A DNA stretch of 5,678 bases from Prevotella sp. CAG:755. Lineage in GTDB: Bacteria > Bacteroidota > Bacteroidia > Bacteroidales > Bacteroidaceae. Each line of letters opens with the position of its first letter. Positions within the stretch are counted from its first letter, which is position 1. The notes beneath the pieces were generated by a model, which saw only the letters and a program-made list of their open reading frames with translations, had not been told where the DNA came from and did no database searches. Shown in pieces: positions 1-4,754 of this stretch. The position numbers and the translations under genes are program-made. The DNA lies in contig HF989160.1 in NCBI GenBank assembly GCA_000431275.1, positions 1 to 5,678 on the forward strand, read 5' to 3'.

Positions 1-62
1 TGTGGGAGCGGTCGGGGCAAGTTTGTGGTTTTCGGTCGGCGCGAGGCCGCCGTGTGCGGGCT

Positions 63-227
63 TTATTCGGCCCAGTCGCTGGCGTTCCAGCCGCCTTTGT
101 GGCTGAGGGCTTCGTCGCCGGTGGCGGTGCCTTCGCCTTTGTCAATCTGGATGGAGCCGGCCATGATGGGGGCTTCGGCGTGGAGGCCGACGACCTCGGA
201 CGCGGGGGTGATATAGGTTTTCTTCAT
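63..227 (-). CDS. Small MKKTYITP-family protein (54 aa), function unknown
   Basis: A 54-codon frame read from ATG at 227 to TAA at 63. It starts MKKTYITPASEVVGLHAEAP, continues with IMAGSIQID, and ends LSHKGGWNASDWAE. I recognise this pattern (MKKTYI.P, a V-rich segment, an IMAxS core, then an acidic tail with a tryptophan near the C-terminus) from many short, usually unnamed proteins of Prevotella, Bacteroides and relatives; their function is not known to me. There is no hydrophobic stretch long enough for a classical signal peptide. The start lies 25 nt after the stop of the large secreted-protein gene on the same strand, so co-transcription is likely. The leader just before ATG is A/C-rich (CATCACACAAA), as is common in Bacteroidetes. 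Frame and start are supported by family resemblance, not by length alone. Confidence 0.8.
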   Translation of the reverse strand: MKKTYITPASEVVGLHAEAPIMAGSIQIDKGEGTATGDEALSHKGGWNASDWAE

Positions 228-252
228 TTTGTGTGATGTTTATGCTTGGGGG

Positions 253-3033
253 TTATTTGATGAACACTTTCTGTCCGTCGCCGGTGACGTAGATGCCGTT
301 CGAGGGATAGAGCACGCGGCGGCCTTGGAGGTCGTAGTAGGTCTGTGCTTTCTCAGCGCCCGGGGTGGCAATCTGGTCGATGCCGACGGCCGGTCCGCCG
401 AAGCTCAGGCTGAGGGCTTCGCCAGTGGCCTGCGTGCTTACGTAGTAGGCCTTGTTGGCGGCGATGACGCGCGGCGTGTTGTCTGTGCCGATGACTTCGT
501 CGGTGTCGTATTCAACGACGTTGAAGCTGAAGTAGCCTGCATTGGTGCCGTCGTTGGGATTGTTGTGGAGGTTGATGGAGTAACCTTGCTTGCTTCCAGC
601 CGAGTTCATGAACCACTGGGAATCGGTTTGGTCGCTCGTGATGTTGTAGTAGTCAACGCCGTCGGCAGTACCACTCAGGTTGAGGTTGAAGTTGTAGTGG
701 CGTGTGGTGGCGTCGTAGTTCCAGCGGCCGGCGTTCGCTACGTCAGTGGGTGTCGGGTTGACGGAGCCTTCGGGCTGGGCCTTGCAGACCATGGCATACT
801 TGCCGGAGCCATCCGGGTCGGGGACGAACTGCCAGAGTTGGTAGTCGCTCTGCGCCTCCGTGCTGCTCCACAGCAGGCCTGCGGTGGCGCCGCTCTCGAT
901 GAGCGGTGAGCCTTCTGCGACGAGCTCGATGGCGCGGCCTCTGCGGTCGTCGTTGGCACGGGTCACGAGGCGGTAGTAGAGCGGGGCATAGATGGGCTCA
1001 GATTCTGCGAGCTGGTAGAACTTGGCTTCGGCGTCGCCCTCCTTCTTGGCGAGGATGTAGGCGTTCACGTCGTCGGGCACGGCTGTGGGCAGGAGCGTAC
1101 CGGCGAACTTGCTCGTGAGGGCTGCATCCGAGTTGCTGGCAAGGATGGTGAGGGTGTGGCTGCCCTGTCCACCGCCGAGGAGCACGGGCGAGCCTGCGGG
1201 CAGCACTTTGCCTTCGACTTCGTCGAGGGTGATGGCGTCGGCCGTTTCACTGGTGGCCGTGTAGGCTGTGAGGCCTTCGGACAGCTGGACGGCTACGGGG
1301 AGATTGAGTGTGGCGTAGCCGGCTTCGCCGATGGTCACGTCGATGGTCGATGCGGGGATGATGTTCCAGGCTGAGGCTGAGCCGAGACCGTCATTCCACG
1401 ACACGATGTGTCCATTCGGGGCGCAGTGCATCATGAGGCTGTTGTCCTCGCCGGTGCGGGGACGGATGACGCCTAAGGCAAGCTCTTCGAGCGTCCATAC
1501 GGCGGCTTCGTCGGCCGACACGAGGGTGGCGTCGAACGTGTTGGTGCCGTCTTGCTTGATGGTGCTCAAGTACAGGCCACCGTTCATGTTCTTCAGTTTG
1601 TAGCCCTCGCCGGCGGCTTCGAGCTGCCAGAGCTGGCTGGCGTTGGTGGCCGAGGCGTTGGTGCCGCGGACAACGATGTCGCCGTCAAGCACGATGCCGA
1701 GCGTTCCGGCGGTGCGGGCGGCTGTGGTCAGGCGGTAGATGGTGCCGGCCTCGGGAGCTACCTTTTCTGCTGCTTCCAGTTTGGCGAAGGCTGCGCGGAA
1801 CTCTTCGGTCGTCGTGGCCGACTTGATGCCGGAGGCGTCGATGGCAGACTGGCTGTATGCGCCGATATAGTCGGCAACTGCGGTATACTCGTCGCGCAGG
1901 GCCTCATAGGCGGTCATCACGTCGGTGAACGTCACGACGGAGCCGATTTCGCCCCCTGCGCCCGTACTGTTCCAAATCCACAGTTCCGACAGGCCGTCTT
2001 TCGGGTCGTCCTTGTCTTGTTTGTTGAGGAATTGGTTGGTGCCGGGCACGCTGATGCACCATCCGCCGGGCATTGCGGTAGAGCCTCCGCTCGGGTATTC
2101 GGCGATGATCATTGCGGTGCCTTCGCCTTGGAACATGTCGACAGCGTTACCGTCGGTGACGGTCAGTACGACCTGCGGGCCGGCGGCTTTGTTGTAGATC
2201 TTGAAGCCGTCGTCGGCATTGCCTGCGATGGCCCAGAGGTAGGCGTCGTCGTTGAGGTCGGGCGTGGCGGCGTTCAAGTCGATTTTGCTCGTCCCGGCGT
2301 TATAGACCCAATACGTGCCGCGGGTCAGGAGCGTGTACCAGTGTTCGCTGCCTGTCCATTCCGTGCCGCTCACGGTGCTGGTCTCGAACGGGTATTCGAT
2401 GGCCAGCTGCGTGTCGTTGACGGGATAGATTTCCCATGCGTCGAGCGTGGCGCCGGCTCCGTTGTTGTAGACGAGGCAGCCTGCGGGCGTTTCCTCATTC
2501 TGCTTGCCGTTGTTGGGCTTCATGACGAAGGCCTTGTTCGCGTTGCTCTGCATCGACCATACGCCCTCGCCGGCGATTTCTGCGACTGCTTTCAGCGTGA
2601 GGTAGTAGGTGGTGGCGGTGCCGCCGTCGTCTGCAACGGTGGTCACGATCTTGGCGTTCTGCCCGCCTTCGGAAGCGGCGGCAATGTAGTTCCCGCTGGC
2701 GGCCTCGAAGCGGTAGGTGCTGGCCGTGGCGTCGACCACGTGGGCTGTGAAGATGTACTCGGCTCCCAAGCCTACGGCCGGGGTTTCAGCATCACCGCCG
2801 ACGAAGAGTGCGCTCCTGTCGGTGTTTTCGTAGACCCAGCCTTGGTATTGCGTATCGTCTGAGCCGGCAGGCCTGCCCACGCATTTGATGGCATACGTTC
2901 CCCCGTCGACGATTTGAGCGAGGTCTGTGACTTTGGAGTCCACGGCGGTCACCTGAGCTGTCAGCGTGGCCGTGCTGAAAGCTAATGCCGCTGTCAGCAG
3001 GAGACTGCGAGAAAGTGTAGTGTTTTTCCTCAT
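253..3033 (-). CDS. Secreted ricin-like multidomain surface protein with C-terminal sorting-like tail (926 aa)
   Basis: Residues 1-27 form a signal peptide: basic MRKN, hydrophobic SLLLTAALAFSTATL, then TAQ near the probable cleavage site. The body has repeated beta-rich segments with W motifs like those of ricin-type beta-trefoils: around 41-205 (DAWEIYP), 233-355 (YLWAI, LWIWN), 431-560 (QLW at 467-469, AVWTL, SAWNII) and 686-845 (QLW at 732-734). Residues about 366-428 look alpha-helical and may be a spacer. Residues about 565-675 match a module often seen in Bacteroidales surface proteins (GYATLNLPVAV, LPAGSPVLL, KFYQL); its usual ending appears at 853-880 (IAANKAYYV, LSLSFGG). The tail 897-926 (YDLQGRRV, GIYV, KVFIK) resembles type IX secretion C-terminal sorting tails. 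Export and probable surface location are inferred; ligand and enzyme activity are unknown, and no catalytic motif was seen. ATG at 3033 is chosen because the signal peptide begins there. In-frame ATGs at 3108 and 3348 would add 25 or 105 residues; the latter lies inside a repeat and upstream of the promoter. Confidence 0.87.
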   Translation of the reverse strand: MRKNTTLSRSLLLTAALAFSTATLTAQVTAVDSKVTDLAQIVDGGTYAIKCVGRPAGSDDTQYQGWVYENTDRSALFVGGDAETPAVGLGAEYIFTAHVVDATASTYRFEAASGNYIAAASEGGQNAKIVTTVADDGGTATTYYLTLKAVAEIAGEGVWSMQSNANKAFVMKPNNGKQNEETPAGCLVYNNGAGATLDAWEIYPVNDTQLAIEYPFETSTVSGTEWTGSEHWYTLLTRGTYWVYNAGTSKIDLNAATPDLNDDAYLWAIAGNADDGFKIYNKAAGPQVVLTVTDGNAVDMFQGEGTAMIIAEYPSGGSTAMPGGWCISVPGTNQFLNKQDKDDPKDGLSELWIWNSTGAGGEIGSVVTFTDVMTAYEALRDEYTAVADYIGAYSQSAIDASGIKSATTTEEFRAAFAKLEAAEKVAPEAGTIYRLTTAARTAGTLGIVLDGDIVVRGTNASATNASQLWQLEAAGEGYKLKNMNGGLYLSTIKQDGTNTFDATLVSADEAAVWTLEELALGVIRPRTGEDNSLMMHCAPNGHIVSWNDGLGSASAWNIIPASTIDVTIGEAGYATLNLPVAVQLSEGLTAYTATSETADAITLDEVEGKVLPAGSPVLLGGGQGSHTLTILASNSDAALTSKFAGTLLPTAVPDDVNAYILAKKEGDAEAKFYQLAESEPIYAPLYYRLVTRANDDRRGRAIELVAEGSPLIESGATAGLLWSSTEAQSDYQLWQFVPDPDGSGKYAMVCKAQPEGSVNPTPTDVANAGRWNYDATTRHYNFNLNLSGTADGVDYYNITSDQTDSQWFMNSAGSKQGYSINLHNNPNDGTNAGYFSFNVVEYDTDEVIGTDNTPRVIAANKAYYVSTQATGEALSLSFGGPAVGIDQIATPGAEKAQTYYDLQGRRVLYPSNGIYVTGDGQKVFIK

Positions 3034-3036
3034 GAT

Positions 3037-3048
3037 GGTTGTTTTTAA
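3037..3048 (-). promoter_or_regulatory. A-rich translation leader for the secreted protein
   Basis: The minus strand reads TTAAAAACAACC, then ATC and the ATG at 3033. Bacteroidetes often start translation from A-rich leaders without a Shine-Dalgarno sequence. The more upstream in-frame ATG at 3108 is preceded by GC-rich sequence lacking this feature, which supports the 3033 start. Confidence 0.45.
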
Positions 3049-3152
3049 TGAGTTGAATAGTTGGATAGGATTATATGCGCGTTTGAGCTTTTTCGTGATG
3101 TTTTCCATAATCTCGCGCGGTGTTTCCGCAGGGCTGCCTACTGCAACCGCGC

Positions 3153-3182
3153 CAAATTTAGCTATAAAAATTAAAAAAGAAA
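3153..3182 (-). promoter_or_regulatory. Bacteroidetes-type promoter for the secreted-protein unit
   Basis: On the minus strand a perfect TAnnTTTG -7 box (TAAATTTG, 3160 to 3153) is preceded, after 18 nt, by TTTC (3182 to 3179), a near match to the TTTG -33 box. The region is an A/T-rich island in GC-rich surroundings. Transcription would begin near 3146, leaving an untranslated leader of about 110 nt before the ATG at 3033. That leader contains the in-frame ATG at 3108, so a longer product cannot be fully excluded. Confidence 0.6.
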
Positions 3183-3307
3183 GCGTTCCCGCCTGTTTTT
3201 TTCTTTTTTCTTGGCAAAACGGGAATGCAGGGGCCGCCCTCATAATCGTAGGGACACATATATAATAATAACGCCCGTCGCCGGCCGCGCGGGGTGGTGG
3301 TGTGTGA

Positions 3308-3342
3308 TAAACGTGGGGTAAATGTAGGGATAAACGTAGGGG
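3308..3342 (+). repeat. Three tandem 11-12 nt repeats (TAAAYGTRGGG)
   Basis: The units are TAAACGTGGGG (3308-3318), TAAATGTAGGGA (3319-3330) and TAAACGTAGGGG (3331-3342). The last unit runs directly into the REP-like hairpin. A fourth, isolated relative, TAATCGTAGGGA, lies at 3243-3254. No coding function is plausible here. The spacing, close to one DNA turn, could suit protein binding, but that is only inference. Confidence 0.75.
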
Positions 3343-3361
3343 CGACATTCATGTCGCCCGG
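3335..3361 (+). repeat. REP-like hairpin unit, plus orientation
   Basis: The core is GGGCGACAT (3340-3348), a two-base TC centre (3349-3350) and ATGTCGCCC (3351-3359): a perfect 9-base inverted repeat. It is preceded by CGTAGG and followed by GG. I recognise CGTAGGGGCGAC-type hairpins as common intergenic repeats in Bacteroidales, where they also create spurious reading frames. It may also end transcription of the repressor gene from the right, but there is no T-tract to support an intrinsic terminator. Confidence 0.7.
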
Positions 3362-3369
3362 GTGGCGGA

Positions 3370-3381
3370 CGCATGCATGCG
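3370..3381. repeat. 12-bp perfect palindrome CGCATGCATGCG
   Basis: A perfect self-complementary 12-mer lies between the two REP-like hairpins. It could be part of the same composite repeat or a dimeric protein site. The sequence alone does not decide. Confidence 0.6.
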
Positions 3382-3405
3382 GTTGCGTTGCCTCCCTGCG
3401 GTCGG

Positions 3406-3432
3406 CCGGGCGTCACAAGTGGCGCCCCTGCG
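3406..3432 (-). repeat. REP-like hairpin unit, minus orientation
   Basis: Read on the minus strand this 27-mer matches the plus-orientation unit at 3335-3361 at 21 of 27 positions. It begins CGCAGGGGCG and ends CGCCCGG. Its hairpin keeps the five outer G/C pairs, has one C-A mismatch, and replaces the innermost T-A pair with C-G. Together the two units form an inverted pair about 45 nt apart, the arrangement called BIME in enterobacteria. Confidence 0.6.
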
Positions 3433-3436
3433 TGTG

Positions 3437-3496
3437 CGGCGGTTTGGGTGGCGTGGTGTGGGCGGTTTGGGCGGCGGTTCAGGCGGCGGTTCGGGT
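3437..3496 (+). repeat. G-rich GGCGGTT-type degenerate repeat
   Basis: Strongly G/T-rich sequence with degenerate units such as GGCGGTTTG, GGCGGCGGTTCA and GGCGGCGGTTCG, lying just beyond the repressor stop codon. It has too few runs of three G with short loops to call a quadruplex. It may have arisen by slippage, and no gene is visible in it. Confidence 0.4.
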
Positions 3497-3514
3497 GGTG
3501 TGCGATGTATGCGG

Positions 3515-4171
3515 TCAGAGCTGGTTGCGTTTGATTTTTCCTTTGATGAGGAAGAGGGCGACGATGTGGGCCTTGGGGATGACCATGTCGCCGGCGTAGT
3601 CGGGGTTCGAGGCGCGCAGGGTGAGTTCGGTCGGGGTGGGACCTGGGTGGACGAGCTTGACGGTGCGCAGGGAGTTGGCCTCGCTGTCGGTCACGACGAG
3701 GTAGGCTTCGCCCCATTGGATGATGTCGAGGTTCCAGACGCGTTTGACGGCGATGATCTCGCCGGCGCAGTATTGCGGGACCATCGAGTCGCCGACGACG
3801 GGCAGGTAGGCGGTGCAGTCGTTGAAGTGCTCGTAGTCGATGAAGAATGTGGGGCGTTCGGGCGAGTCCTCGTAGGTCGAGAGCAGCGAGCAGGTGGCCT
3901 TGATGTCTTCGTAGTAGGGCACGCCGCGGCCTTCGGTGTTGGTTGTCAGGCGGGGGCGCAGGACGTCGCCGCGGCCGTAGAGCAGCCAGTCGGGCGAGAC
4001 GTCGGGCAGGGCGTCGATTGTGGCGCGGACGGGCTCGATGCCGAAGCTCTGGCCGGCTTGGGTGAGCTTGCGCACGTAGACTTCCGACTTGCCCATGCGG
4101 TGGGCCATCTCTTTGATGCTGATTTTTTTCTCTTTCAGCAGGTGGGCGAAGCGTTCGTTGATGGTCTCCAT
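3515..4171 (-). CDS. XRE/S24 phage-repressor-like transcriptional regulator (218 aa)
   Basis: Residues 1-70 form an XRE-type helix-turn-helix domain: FAHLLKEKKISIKEMAHRMGKSEVYV..., closing with the DWLLYGRGDVL segment usual at the end of this domain in Bacteroidetes regulators. Residues about 85-210 are an S24 (LexA/CI fold) domain: GVPYYEDI, then VVGDSM with candidate nucleophile Ser129, and RTVKLV with candidate base Lys172. Both dyad residues are in the expected context. No Ala-Gly or Cys-Gly cleavage pair is visible in the linker (NTEGRGVPYY), so RecA-stimulated self-cleavage is uncertain. The length fits CI-type repressors. The start is supported by the domain beginning at once and by an A-rich leader (AGAAAATTTAAGCC). 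Promoter-like boxes in an inverted repeat lie just upstream, suggesting that it controls its own and a rightward promoter. It could be a prophage or a host stress regulator. Confidence 0.9.
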   Translation of the reverse strand: METINERFAHLLKEKKISIKEMAHRMGKSEVYVRKLTQAGQSFGIEPVRATIDALPDVSPDWLLYGRGDVLRPRLTTNTEGRGVPYYEDIKATCSLLSTYEDSPERPTFFIDYEHFNDCTAYLPVVGDSMVPQYCAGEIIAVKRVWNLDIIQWGEAYLVVTDSEANSLRTVKLVHPGPTPTELTLRASNPDYAGDMVIPKAHIVALFLIKGKIKRNQL

Positions 4172-4214
4172 GGCTTAAATTTTCTAAAAGGTTATAATTA
4201 ATATACCGATTTGT

Positions 4215-4245
4215 TTTGTTTCGAGATTAAATAGTATTATCTTTG
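4215..4245 (+). promoter_or_regulatory. Rightward Bacteroidetes promoter upstream of the repressor
   Basis: TTTG at 4215-4218, a 19-nt spacer, then TATCTTTG at 4238-4245: both elements of the Bacteroidetes housekeeping promoter, properly spaced. Transcription would begin near 4252 and run right. The first plausible gene in that direction starts at 4755, so the transcript would have a leader of about 500 nt, or else be a separate untranslated RNA. Confidence 0.65.
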
Positions 4246-4268
4246 CATTGTGATTGGTTGATGCAAAG
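4241..4268. promoter_or_regulatory. Inverted repeat CTTTGCAT-N12-ATGCAAAG, candidate operator
   Basis: Perfect 8-base arms (4241-4248 and 4261-4268) separated by 12 nt. The arms overlap the -7 boxes of both opposing promoters, so a dimeric regulator bound here could shut both. The adjacent XRE/S24 protein is the obvious candidate by position. However, part of the symmetry follows simply from two TAnnTTTGC boxes facing each other. Confidence 0.5.
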
Positions 4269-4271
4269 GTA
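4264..4271 (-). promoter_or_regulatory. Leftward -7 box (TACCTTTG) for the XRE/S24 gene
   Basis: The minus strand reads TACCTTTGCAT, a good TAnnTTTG match, about 95 nt ahead of the repressor ATG at 4171. No TTTG-like -33 element is present at 18-20 nt upstream, so the promoter is probably weaker than the rightward one, or activator-dependent. Confidence 0.5.
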
Positions 4272-4551
4272 GCACTTTCCCGCGAACCCGGATGTCGGGC
4301 GGCGCGAAAATCATTCACCGGTCCCCGATTTTTCCATCGGCGCGCTCATTGGCGGCGCGGCGGGTCGGGGCGGACGGATCGAGATTGCGGGCGTGATTCA
4401 CCGCAGGTGTCGGGCCACCGGAACCCCGCGCTTAACCCCAGCCCGTGCCGGGCGCTGACATAGGGGAGGCGAGGACTAACCGAGGTAGCAGGCTGCCGGG
4501 CCATGAGGCCGGCCCCGTGTGGGGCGGCGGAGCGGGCGGCTTGCGGCGGGG

Positions 4552-4559
4552 CAAAGTTA
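4552..4559 (-). promoter_or_regulatory. Possible leftward -7 box TAACTTTG
   Basis: A perfect TAnnTTTG match on the minus strand inside the gene-poor region, but with no TTTG at the expected -33 distance. If active it would produce a leftward RNA from about 4545, starting with GC-rich hairpins and running antisense to the leader of the gene at 4755. Confidence 0.25.
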
Positions 4560-4680
4560 TGATTTCGGGCGCAGGGGCCCTTTGCCTTGTGGGTGGTTTC
4601 CTTGCGCGCCTGCCGGCATCGGTGCGGCGGGTGAGTGCTGCCTTTCTTGCTACGGCCGCCGGCTGTTGCCGTGCGGGGTG

Positions 4681-4706
4681 TCCGGAGGTTTCCGGATGGA
4701 GTCCGG
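4681..4706 (+). repeat. TCCGGA repeats at 10-11 nt spacing
   Basis: TCCGGA at 4681-4686 and 4691-4696 and TCCGG at 4702-4706 recur at one-helical-turn spacing, 50-70 nt before the start of the replication-like gene. They could be short iterons or an operator on one DNA face; chance is possible in sequence of this composition. Confidence 0.35.
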
Positions 4707-4754
4707 CGCGGGTGTGCCGGGCCTTGTTGTCTCATCGTTTTAATCCTTTTTGGT

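Larger units (their letters stand above)
4272..4754. other. Gene-poor GC-rich intergenic region
   Basis: No reading frame here on either strand shows a recognisable domain, plausible start or family resemblance; the open frames fit chance openness at high G+C. It contains hairpin-capable segments: CCGAT/ATCGG (4325-4329 and 4336-4340), CGCG-flanked CCCG/CGGG (about 4281-4306), and a very GC-rich GCCCC-GTGT-GGGGC (4512-4525). I looked for SRP, tmRNA, RNase P, 6S, tRNA and the common riboswitch cores and could not match any. It may be a long 5' leader, an origin-type region for the downstream replication-like gene, or home to an uncatalogued RNA. Confidence 0.5.

Noticed and set aside
37..52. 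CGGCG/CGCCG hairpin downstream of the small gene as a terminator
   Set aside because: The stem is only five pairs and the minus-strand sequence after it is ACCGAAAACC with no T-tract.
229..2862. Long plus-strand open frames (226 and 436 codons) opposite the secreted-protein gene
   Set aside because: They lie antisense to a gene with signal peptide, ricin-like motifs and sorting tail, and their translations are Val/Gly/Ala-rich with no domain, as expected of GC-rich shadows.
3437..3496. G-quadruplex
   Set aside because: Runs of three G are few and separated by long loops; only GG runs are frequent.
3240..3716. 158-codon minus-strand frame spanning repeat and repressor 3' end
   Set aside because: Its translation is Arg/Pro/His-rich and includes the HECRPYVYPYIYPTF-type string that arises from translating the hairpin repeat; it overlaps a well-supported gene in another frame.
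4300..4545. Known structured RNA (SRP, 6S, RNase P, tmRNA, tRNA, 5S rRNA or common riboswitch)
   Set aside because: I found none of the diagnostic core sequences on either strand; a phrase resembling 5S rRNA (GGTTAAGCGCGGGG) lacks the surrounding conserved helices.
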